From: Vitrella brassicaformis
Taxonomy: Eukaryota > Sar > Vitrellaceae
Direction: 5' to 3'
Length of the DNA stretch: 64,000 nt
NCBI GenBank assembly: GCA_001179505.1
Contig: CDMY01000384.1
Coordinates: 26,468 to 90,467 of the forward strand
Program-made: the position numbers and the translations under genes
Shown: positions 1-10,000 of the stretch, in pieces
Layout: each line of letters begins with the position of its first letter
How positions within the stretch are numbered: position 1 is the stretch's first letter
The notes under the pieces: generated by a model
Database searches by the model: none
What the model was told of the DNA's origin: nothing
The model's input: the letters and a program-made list of their open reading frames with translations, nothing else

Positions 1-39
1 ATGGATGTGTCTGTGTGACGGTGCGATGGAGGGTTGCAG

Positions 40-1482
40 GTGAGTTCTTTGATTCCATGCGGCGTGAGGCGGGCGTGATCATCTCTATCACCGAGCGCGG
101 CGCCTTCCGCTCCGGCAAGGAGTATCGGATACTCTATGTAAGGGGACCGATCAAGGGCATCCTGAGGGCACTCGAACACGTCGTGGTCAGCCACACACAG
201 ACAGGCATGCCAACAGACGCTCACACACACACATTTATCTGAACCTGTTGCATGAATGTATGTGTGTAGAGTAAGGTGTACGAGGCGTGTTCGGCCAAGT
301 GTGTGGTGTGTCGCGTGCTCGTGCCGGCGGGGGACACGGCGGGCATCACGGGCACGGGAGGCGGCGGCCTGTCGACGCTGCTTGACGCCACGGGGGCCAC
401 GGTCAAGGCAGAGGGGACCGAGTACCAGTAAGTGTGGATGGAATTGGCCTGCTTGAATCACATTTGTCTGATTTGCGTGTGGTTGGTCACGTGGATGTGC
501 AGTGGTGGGGAGACGTTCCGTATCGTGAGTGTCAGTGGGGGAGAGGAGGCGGTGCTGTGCGCACTGACTCACATCGTACAACAGCCGCTTCAGGTCCGCC
601 TGTCAGAGAGAGCAAACAACATTACACACACGAACACCCCAGCATCATACCGTGCCTGCGTGTCTGCAGGTGGCTGAGAAGGGCGGCCCTGGTGCTGCCT
701 CTCCGCACCAGCACCGCACTCACAAGGCTCCCCCGCCTCCCCCGCCTCCACCCCCACCTCCACCTCCCCGTTTCCCTCCCCCGCCCCCGCCCCCCCGGCT
801 ACCCGTCGTGCTCTCCTGCTGCTGGCCTTACCAACAACCGCTGCACCAGTACTGAATGCACCACACCCGGATGTGGCAGGGCGCGTGGACGCATACTCGA
901 ATGTGTGTGTGTGTGCGTTCAGGTCATCGTCTGTCTCATCCACCATGTTGGCCACTACCAGCGGCTCCTGCAGTGGCGGGGAGGCCGACAGTCTCGGCCA
1001 TGAGGGGGAGGAGGACCGACACGCCGACATATACACACCTGCTGCTGCCAGACCAGTGGCGCACAAGAGGTCAGCCATCTCCACCACACTGCCAAAAGAC
1101 CAACACAAAGACCAAACATAAACACGTACAGCCGCTTGTTGTCTGCCTATGGAAATGTGCGTCATGCAGTGATAAGCACGATATCAGCAGTGGGGATCTG
1201 GGGGCCGGCCACTATGACGACCGCGCTGATAAAGGGTCCAGGTACGCACATACCAACGCAACGCACATCAACCAGCGGTGACTTCTGCTGTCGCGAATGG
1301 ATGGCTGCAGTGGGTGTGATGAGATGAGTGAGGTGGAGTATTTGCGGATGCAGGTGGAGGCGATGCACATGGAGAAGGAGGCCATCCAGAGGCGACACGA
1401 GGCCTTCATCCAGGAGATCATCGCCGCTGCATCAGAGGGGCTTCCCGACCTCCAATCGCAGCTCACGGTCGTCTTCTCCTGA
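40..1482 (+). CDS. KH-domain RNA-binding protein, 3' part (5' end outside window)
   Basis: Seven exons join in phase: 40-185, 270-427, 503-593, 670-848, 923-1069, 1170-1241 and 1311-1482 (TGA). Exon 1 carries the second half of a Nova-type KH fold (ERGAFRSGKEYRILYVRGP, then a helix). Exons 2-3 give a second KH-like unit starting CRVLVPAGDTAGITGTGG, with a GxxG-like loop. A long proline tract follows (about 720-800), then a Ser/Gly/Asp-rich linker and a C-terminal coiled-coil helix (EVEYLRMQVEAMHMEKEA). KH proteins bind single-stranded RNA; the proline tract and coiled coil suggest protein partners or dimerisation. Introns are 69-100 nt and every junction keeps the frame, which supports the model. 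The start lies upstream of the window. The exact RNA-processing role cannot be told from sequence. Confidence 0.72.
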
Positions 1483-1826
1483 CTCATCCGCCATCCATGT
1501 GTTGCGAGAAACGAGTGTATGTGTATGTGTGCGCGCGACACGGCGATGATAAAGGGGGAACGACGAGAGGGATAGAGGCGGGTAGATAGATTAGTTGTTG
1601 GGTGGCTGAGACATGTTTAGGTACGTGCATGTGCATAGGTCGCTTCCGTCACCTGCATACAGGGAAGCGTTCGGGCACGGTGAGGTAGCTATGGATGTGA
1701 ATACTGAAAGGTACATGCCATCTGTCGCGATCGCTTGCGAGCTCGGGGGGCTGGTGGGGGCCCGCGGCCGAGAAGGAGGACCACGGAAGAACGCCGCCCC
1801 GGCCTTCAAACCACAATTGTTTCGGC
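1483..1826. repeat. Spacer with copy 1 of a dispersed repeat
   Basis: No gene is seen here. About 1501-1655 is one copy of a repeat whose second copy lies at about 4352-4512. Shared landmarks include ACGGCGATGATAAAGGG, TAGATAGATT, GTTGTTGGGTG, GAGACATGTTTAGGTACGTG and a CGCTTC block. The remainder up to 1826 is presumably the promoter and 5' UTR of the next gene. Confidence 0.6.
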
Positions 1827-3649
1827 ATGTCGGAGTCTGTCGATGAAGGGGCGAAGAACACCGAAAAAAAGCTGGAGGGCGCCGCTGACCAGGAAGAAGA
1901 CCTTGCGGCGGAGGACGTAAGGAGTGCTGGCTTGATGAATCAGACGTGGATGTGCACGTGTCGACATTCACCAGATTGAGCAACTGGAGTACCAGGGGTT
2001 GACATTCCTTGAATACATGGAAGAGTTCGAAGTCATCAAGCAAGATGCCCTGGGCGAGACGCGAAAAGACATATACTCTTACAGTAACTCAAGAAGTACT
2101 GAGAAGCAGAGTTCTCCTGGTTTGTGTGACATACGTTAACTCATAGCGCAACGGCAGGCAGAGTCTGTCGGTCTCTCATGAAACGAACTACGTCAACGTC
2201 GACCAACCCTCAAGTTCTCCTGGTTTGTGTCCTGTGATTCTTCTGCAGTGGCTGTGGCCACCAGGGAACCTTCATTGGAAATCAAACCACAGCGACTCCT
2301 TCGTTCGAAATCAGCGATCATGCCAAAGGGACTCTATCAGGGATAGCGAATACGATACTGGTGCAACCTCTTAGCCGTTTTGTGGCTCCAAATTGGGGGG
2401 CCCACAATTCTCGGCCTCCGTACACAAAACATGACTCGTTGTTGCTTTCATCGAGTGAATGAGAGCTTTTTGTCCTTTCTCGTATGCAGACTTGTATTGA
2501 AAGTACACCTCCGCTAATCGTGAAGACCCAGATGACGATGGATACTATGACAAAACGCCGCGAGAAGAACTGCCTGCTATAGACGACAATTTTGATGTAG
2601 GCATCGGCGCTCTGACGGCCAGATTGCTAGCCATTGGTTTCTTGCCACCTATGTTCTTCAACACCTTCCACGTGAGAGGATGCTTCTTTAACCACATCGA
2701 TGTGTTTCTTTTGTGGCTGCTTGAATATAGGAGTTCACCCGACTCGTGTACTCCTGGTTTACCGTGGAGATATATTTCATTCCTCGAATAGTCTGACGGG
2801 CATTGTGGTTGACATATTGGTATCTGGATGAAAAGATGAAACACTTTGAGTTCATCATTGTTTTTAACTTTCAATACCTTTCTTGCTCACTCATTTCTGA
2901 TCATGCTCTACCTCATCCTGCTACCTATTCTGCTCTGGCTAGAGACGGACCCCATCAATGTTGTACTCAATGCTCTAGCATTTCACTTCTTCGTCTCCAT
3001 CGTGAGCACTAATGAAAAAGCAAAGGCTTCTAAGGCGTGAGCTGTATATCATTGTGGTAGGACAATATTGGAGACACACATCAAGTCACACTGGTTGATG
3101 ACATCGATGTCAACGCCTGTTATCGTCTAATTGAACACAAGTTCGACATCTACAAGAAGCGATTCTTCAAAGAGCTTACCGAGTGCCTCAAATGGACTCA
3201 CGGACGGTTGCGTAGAAAAGAATACACAGCAAGATAATAGCACGATACACATTGTTCTATTCTACTCCTGATTTCACTTGAACAGCGGCAGAGTTGCGGA
3301 GCCTGATATTTCTGCGAAACTGAGAGTGAACTTGGTGGCTTGGGAGCTTCGATACAGTCGCATGATGCGAGGCGCATTGAGCTATGCCATTGATGGTATT
3401 GGTAACGTTGTGAACTTAGTGATATTCTTCTTCTTCATCATATTCCCAAGCATAGAGGGCCTGGCTATTGTTGCCATAGCGTCAAGCATGTGCTGCTTCC
3501 TTGGTGCAAAAAAGGAATTATTTGGTATCAACTTTTCTTTTGCACTCGTGGTTCATTTTTGCGTGCAGGAGCATTTTTTGCCTTGTGTAATACTGCGGTA
3601 AAAAAAAATACTCACACTCGATACGCAGCTTTCCACGTGTGTGTGTGTT

Positions 3650-3685
<36 letters not shown>

Positions 3686-3924
3686 ATCTCTCATATTCAG
3701 TTTTGGACTGAGTGCGAATTGTGTATAGGCGCACGCCATCTGGGGATTTCGTCAGGTGGATTGACATTACTAATCACACACACACACACACACACACGCA
3801 CAAAGGGCACATGCATCTTTCTGCAGAAGACCCCTTTCTCGAGGAACTACCAACTCGCAGGGCGTACGCAAAAAAGAAGAAAGACAATTTCGGACTCCTT
3901 CAGCTTGATGGCGCACTCACTTAG
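1827..3924 (+). CDS. Multi-pass membrane protein of unknown family
   Basis: ATG at 1827 (MSESVDEGAKNTEKKLEG) opens an acidic cytosolic N-terminus, with a first donor at about 1917. Later exons include an acidic exon entering a hydrophobic stretch at about 2525-2680 (IGALTARLLAIGFLPPMFF), a strongly hydrophobic exon at about 2880-3000 (FLIMLYLILLPILLWLETDP, then a VVLNALAFHFFVSI segment), a soluble exon at about 3061-3230, another hydrophobic exon at about 3285-3481, and a terminal exon ending LLQLDGALT with TAG at 3922-3924. A LVLNALA-x-x-F-x-x-x-ID pattern occurs, from memory, in multi-TM proteins of several protists, but I cannot name the family. Some internal splice sites (2090-2300, 3481-3780) are uncertain. 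The gene is visibly more AT-rich than its neighbours and sits between two copies of a dispersed repeat. Confidence 0.6.
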
Positions 3925-4351
3925 TGTCTGTCTAAATATCGAGCCGGTCAAAACATATATGCGTGTTTGGACGTCCGTGTTAGGTGCTTCTTCTGTGTAT
4001 TGCTTGTTTGTTTGCTGTGCGGTGTGACCTATCATATATTGCTGAGTCCTTTGGCAACTAAGTCCTTTGGCAACTAAAGACTACCGAAGGAGAGGATTTA
4101 GTTGCCAAACAGGAAAGACAGCCAAGGCAGTAGTCGACGAGGCGTTCAACGGAAGTATGTCTGTCCAGTATTGTATGGGCACACTTAACTACTCCCGGCT
4201 CTTTCACACACACGCAGGATTACGTCTTCGCATTCCCCATGTTCGCACACAACACACCATACGCCACACACACGGATCAGCTGCCTTATTCTGTCGATTT
4301 TCCTGGCCGTCTGCGTTCTCCTGACGTTAGCCTTCTTCGTCTCATCTATCT

Positions 4352-4512
4352 GTTGCGAGATACGACTGCATGTGTGTGCGTGCCACGGCGATGATAAAGG
4401 GAGTACCGACGAGAGGTAGAGGGGATAGATAGATTGGTTGTTGGGTGACTGAGACATCTTTAGGTGGCTGAGACATGTTTAGGTACGTGCATGTGTACGA
4501 GTCGCTTCTTTC
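4352..4512 (+). repeat. Dispersed repeat, copy 2
   Basis: It matches about 1501-1655 in the same orientation: GTTGCGAGA-A-ACGA, CACGGCGATGATAAAGGG, GACGAGAG, TAGATAGATT, GGTTGTTGGGTG and GACATGTTTAGGTACGTGCA recur in order. A partial third copy follows at about 4690-4765 (ATGTTGGGCGACTGAGACGT, TGCATAGGTCGCTTCC). Together the copies bracket the membrane-protein gene at 1827-3924. Confidence 0.7.
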
Positions 4513-4928
4513 AGCTGCAGACGTGGGACGGATGGATGGATGGATGGATGTGTGTGGGTGCGCTGGTAGGTGTGTATAGCTAGCTATGAATGTGTGACAC
4601 GTCAATCAATGCTCATGGTTCTCTCGGCGGAGGGCGGACGCATTCATCAACGAGACGCGTAGAGCAGCACAACGACAGCACCCAGGACTGACGAGAGATC
4701 GGATGTTGGGCGACTGAGACGTGTCTAGATCTACGGATGTGCATAGGTCGCTTCCTTGATGCATATATGGGATAGGGTGGGATGGGATGGGATGGATGTG
4801 TGTGGGTACACGCGTGACATTGGAGGGAGGGACAAAGACAGATATGCGTCAATCAAGGCTATTGGATGGGATGTGTCGATTAATCGACTGCATCCCATCC
4901 CATCCAATAATGTGTCTCTCACCCCCAT

Positions 4929-5088
4929 TTGCGACACGCAACTTGCTCCAGGTCTTAAATCGACATGGCAGGACGGGATCAGCAGGCAGGCACATAGGAG
5001 GAAAAAGATCAACCGACGTTTGTGGATGTGTACGTAAAGTATGTAGATACAAATAGGCAGACAGAGAGACAGGCAGGCAGGCAGACAG
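4929..5088 (+). repeat. Direct repeat, unit 1
   Basis: Shared blocks with unit 2 at 6212-6410 include ACACGCAACTT, TCCAGGTCTTAAATCGACA, GGCAGGACGGGATCAGCAGG, CACATAGGAGGA, AAAAAGATCAACCG and TATGTAGATACAAATA. Both units run out into a CAGA/CAGG microsatellite on their right side. They are about 1.3 kb apart. Confidence 0.8.
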
Positions 5089-6211
5089 CCAGACACGCAG
5101 ACACACAGGGGTGGTCAGCATGGGATTGGGCAGCCTCGGCCTGCGCCCAGCGACGTGAGGGCCCGTGCGACACACGACAGACGCGCACGTACCACCCCCA
5201 GCCCCCCAAACCCATGACCATGGGGAAGGAGTAGTGAGGCTGACAGACATGTAGATACGAGAGGACGACGGACCAGAGATGCAAGAATGCAGGCTTGCAC
5301 AGCACAGAGAGAAGGCAAGAGTGGTCAGTAGCCAGATAGCCAGACAGCCAGCCTCCAGACATGCGAATCAGGCGAACGATACCGATGGCTGACAAATCGA
5401 CAAATGCATGATGGAAGGAAGCAGACAGGCAGCGAGAAAGGCAGCCAAACAGACGGACAGGCAGCGAGCGAGGCAGCGGAAGAGATGAGCGAGCAGGTAG
5501 GCAGGACCGGCAGGCAGCGAGAGTGGCTGCAGCCAGACAGACAGACAGACAGACAGCGAGCCACCGATGGGAATAGCCGCTGGATCGACGAGCGCGTAAT
5601 GGAAGGAAGCAGAGAGGCAGCGAGAAAGGCGGCGAAAGAGCAATGAGGGGAACAAGCAGGACAAACGGGCAGCAAGAGAGACAGCCAGCCAGCCACAGTC
5701 CCTTGAGTGTCTTAGGTCGACGGCAGTGGCTTATGCGAGCTTGCACACATCACATGCACTAGGCATCCACGACCAACATCTTCACACACATGCCGATCCC
5801 ATGAACGAAAACCGACACAAAGCTCGCCAGGCAGGCCGCACCAGCAACGCGTCGCGTGAAGACCGGAGCGTAGTGTGGGTGGCGAAAGACCTCCACACAC
5901 ACACACAGAGAGAGAGAGCGCGAGAGGGATGGATGGATTGATGCACGCACACAGAAAAACCGACAAGTATCCATCCACATGCTGGCTCGTGCACATGGGC
6001 GATCTTGTGTGTGAGCGCCAGGGCGTCCTTGAGCGAAGTCAGCTCACGCGAAGGCGTCGCTGCATCGACACCGAGGGTGAGCTGACTTTGTTCAGGGACA
6101 CCTTGGCACTCACCAACAAGATCGCCACCCTCCCCTCAGGAACGAACAACATGAACCAATGCCCGTGCACGTGTGTACGTGGTATGGGTGTGAGGGTCGC
6201 AAAAATGGGGT

Positions 6212-6410
6212 GTTTGCAACACGCAACTTACTCCAGGTCTTAAATCGACACGGCAGGACGGGATCAGCAGGCACATAGGAGGAGGAAAAAGATCAACCGT
6301 CGTTTGTGGGTGTGTACGTGTGTACGTACGTATGTAAATATGTAGATACAAATAGACAGACAGACAGACAGACAGAGAGACAGGCAGGCAGGCAGGCAGG
6401 CAGACAGGCA
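6212..6410 (+). repeat. Direct repeat, unit 2
   Basis: Second copy of the unit at 4929-5088, with a longer TGTACG insertion before TATGTAAATATGTAGATAC and a longer CAGA/CAGG tail. The divergence is mostly small indels in the microsatellite part, consistent with an old local duplication. Confidence 0.8.
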
Positions 6411-7068
6411 GACAGGCAAATTGCTCCACTCCGTCGCCACTCTCTCTCTCTCCCCCTATCTCTCTCCCACACGCAGCCCGCACGTCAGCCACCGACACAC
6501 AGCCAGCTTCCTGAGCTATCTATCCCCCGCTCCACATACATGTCCACGGTGCAATGGATGGATGGATGGATCACCCCTTCTCCCTCATACATGCCACTTA
6601 GGGTCGATGTGTCTGTCTGTCTATCCGTCTGTCCCTTATTGTGGGCTGGGAGCGGGCACCAACATCTGATGACGACAAGATAAGGGATAAGCAAGCCGGC
6701 CGGGCCAGCGGGGAGCAAAACCTCTCAGGCTCACTGCACTGCACGCAGAGGAAAAAGGAGCTGCATACATGTGTGTGTGGATGTGCAGGCACACAGGCAG
6801 GCAGGCAGACCGAGACGAACAGGGAGGGAGGGACGGGACGGGACGGGACGGCAAGAGAGAGAGACCAGGAAAGCAACAGTGCGCCCGCCCAGAGGGCATG
6901 GATAGATAGAAGTGTGTATGTGCAGATACCCAGACAGACAGACAGACGTGAATAATGACCATCTCTCCCCTCTCATAAGTATGAGTGTCAGGATGCAATG
7001 GATGGACGTGTGTGTGAGTGAGGGATGGATGGATGGATGTGTGTGAGGCCTCATTGTCCCTCCCTCCG

Positions 7069-10000
7069 TCATGTGTCTGTCTGTCTGTCTAAGGCTGCTG
7101 GTGTGGCTGTGGGTTGGGGGTGGGGGGTGGGCACAAATATCTGAAAGGGAGGGAACCGATAGAGATAGACAGACGCCGTCCGTCTCTGTGCCGATTGTGA
7201 GTGTGTGTGTGTGCCGACCTGGTCAGTATTCTTCATCTTTTTCAGCAGCCAGATTTTGATGGCGCACACCTCTTGTCTGGACAGTTTCCCGCCGAAATTT
7301 TGGACGGACGCGTCGTTGGCCGGCGTCTTCTCCTCAAGCATGAGCGCGAGCGACGCTCCGGTGACACCCTCCTGCTGCAACAAAACACAACGAACGCATC
7401 CCGCCCACCCACCCACACACCCCCATCATGTGAAGCATGCGCTGTGCTGTGTGTCTAATCACTGACATCTTTGACGTGCTGCCAGAGGTCCGGATTGGCT
7501 TTGAGGATCCCTTCCTGTTGTTCCAGCAACGCCAGCACGTCTGCATGGCTCAACTCCTCGAGCTTCTTGGGGCCGTGCTGAGCTGCACTCACGCCGGATG
7601 GTGGGCCGCCTTGGTGCCCCTGCTGGACTCCACTGCCTGCCTGCACTGACGGCACACCTGCCACACATATACACACACACACACACACACATACACACAC
7701 ACACATGGGTGCATGCGTCTGCGAAGGTATGTGGGCCCCTCCCTGCCTTGTCCCCCGGTCCCTCACCTGGTTTGTCGCTTCCCTCATTTTTGACATCCGC
7801 AGCCGGCTGGTTGTGCGGCATCGGCGGGGGAGGCGCATAGGGTGGCAAACCGTACGGGCACGGGCCTGACACGCGCATACAACCGTGCCTTGTTTGTTTC
7901 CAGACAGACAGACAGACAGACACTGACCCTGCTGGGGAGCCGGATACTGTGCGTGTGGGTATGTGCCGTAGGGCCAGTAGGGATGTGGTGGCGGCCAGTA
8001 GTGAGGGTAGTGTGGTGGCGGATGTTGGGGTGGCCCTTGACTCCGGCCAGCCCCCTTCTTGTCGCCCTTGGAGTCGTCACTTGCCGTTGCCGCTCCCTTC
8101 TCCGCGGCCGCAGCACCAGAGCCACCTCCGGCACGCTCACCGGACGATGCGGCAACACCCACACCTGCAATCACGGATAGAGAGATGAATGGCAAATCCA
8201 CTCACGATGGTTTGATGTGTCTGTGGCCTTCCCTTCTCACCGTTGTTGGCTGTGTCGGCCGGCACTCCCTCTTCTCTGTCCCCGCCAGCAGACTGCCCGA
8301 CTTGGTTGCAGTCACCGCCACTCCCTGAATGAAGGTGCACATGCAGGGTGCGTCACTCCCTTTCTGTTCCTTTTACCACTGGCGTGCCGCTCCCCGTCAC
8401 CACCACCCCCACCACGACCTGAAAGGGACGGGGATGAGCTGATGATGTCGGTCTCAATCTGGACCAGCTCACCGGTCTGTGCGTTGGCGGCCGGTGCTAC
8501 TTCCCCTCCCCCTCCCCCTGTCCCTTCGCGTGACTCCTGCACAGAGGCCTGGAAGCCATCGCCATCGTCATCGAACACAATGGGACGGTCAGATGATGAT
8601 CCATTCTCTCCGGGAGAAATGCGTATCTGCCCATCCCACTGGGGCAGAAACTGCCCGCGGCGGCGTGCTCGCGGCGGGAGTCCCGGCGCACTCGCGGCGT
8701 GCTCGCCCTTGACGGTCTCGGACTTGACGGTCTCTTCGTCTTGCTTTGCTTCCATCTTGAAGGGCTGGGGTGGTGCGGCAGCTGCTGGGGTGGGGGGAGC
8801 AGCCATGGGTGGTGGCTGCTCGTGCTGGTGTTGGTGCTGGTGCTGTGGAGAGGGTGGGGGAGGGGGCTGAGGCTGGGCAGCAGGGGAACCTCCTGCACGC
8901 ACAGAGGAAGGCCATATACACACAGCAGGGTCTGAATGCGCGCATCGAGCTGCCTCACGTACCGTGCAGCTGAGCCATTGCGGCGGTTTGCTGCAGCATG
9001 GCCAACTGGACAGCGTCGACAGCGTCGGTGAGCGGCACCCAATTCCACCACCTACGCCTTCCCTTCGACACGATGACATCCACGCCCAGCGCAGCAATCA
9101 CCACCCGCACTGCCGGCACGTTATCGTTGACGTCATCCGCGATCTCCAGCTCGGCGTCGTCGGCGTACCTCTTGAGCAATCGGGGTGTACCTTTCGCTGC
9201 GACCTTTTTGACAAGCTTCTGTCGGCAGTCGGCGACGACATCCTCTGGGTCAGGCATGGGCGGGCCACCAGCACCCATCGGCGCGGCCGCGCCAGAAGCA
9301 CTAGTATCTAATAGAGACGCACGCGCAGCAGTAGGTATCCCTCTATCGGTTGGGTGTCCCCCCGTTGCTTCCTGACTTACCAGCCATCGGGTCATCCCCC
9401 ACGCCACCCCCCCCCCCCNNNNNNNNNNNNNNNNNNNNNNNNNNNNNNNNNNNNNNNNNNNNNNNNNNNNNNNNNNNNNNNNNNNNNNNNNNNNNNNNNN
9501 NNNNNNNNNNNNNNNNNNNNNNNNNNNNNNNNNNNNNNNNNNNNNNNNNNNNNNNNNNNNNNNNNNNNNNNNNNNNNNNNNNNNNNNNNNNNNNNNNNNN
9601 NNNNNNNNNNNNNNNNNNNNNNNNNNNNNNNNNNNNNNNNNNNNNNNNNNNNNNNNNNNNNNNNNNNNNNNNNNNNNNNNNNNNNNNNNNNNNNNNNNNN
9701 NNNNNNNNNNNNNNNNNNCCCCCCCCCGCCGCCTCCTTGCGGCCCGTGTGTGCTCCCGTCCCTGTAGTACGGCGTCCTGTTGCGGCTGTCCTGGGCGAGC
9801 TGCCAACCAGAATTCGGCAAATCAAGCCGATCGGGAGACGTCGTCAGCGCCCGCAGCCCCTCCAGCAGCTTGTCAAAGCGCCACTGCCCTGACGACGGGT
9901 CGCGGGAGGCCGTCGCGCTGATGTAGCGGGCCCTGCCGTCGCTGAGGCCGTCGGCGGACACCGTCACCGTCACGGTCACTGCCTCGTTGGTCCCAGGGAT

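Larger units (their letters stand above)
3925..7068. repeat. Repeat-rich intergenic region
   Basis: About 3.1 kb without a convincing gene. It holds repeat copy 2 (about 4352-4512) and a third partial copy (about 4690-4765), a separate direct-repeat pair (4929-5088 and 6212-6410), and extended CAGG, CAGA, GATG and CA runs. Open frames here are low-complexity translations of these repeats (Cys/Leu/Ser or Arg/Gln strings) without domain character, so no gene is called. Confidence 0.65.

Noticed and set aside
590-1165. 191-codon minus-strand open frame
   Set aside because: Antisense of the in-phase exons of the KH gene on the plus strand, including the proline tract.
2105-2240. Short repeat AGTTCTCCTGGTTTGTGT at about 2110 and 2212
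   Set aside because: An 18-bp direct repeat within the membrane-protein gene, probably a small local duplication of an intron-exon edge; too short to interpret.
3775-3799. CA dinucleotide run
   Set aside because: Simple microsatellite inside a probable intron; such runs are everywhere in this window.
5040-5100. Possible CRISPR-like repeats in CAGA/CAGG tracts
   Set aside because: Tetranucleotide microsatellites without spaced unique sequences, in a eukaryotic genome.
5009-6498. Long Cys/Leu/Ser-rich minus-strand frames
   Set aside because: Translations of CAGG/CAGA microsatellites without domain or splice structure.
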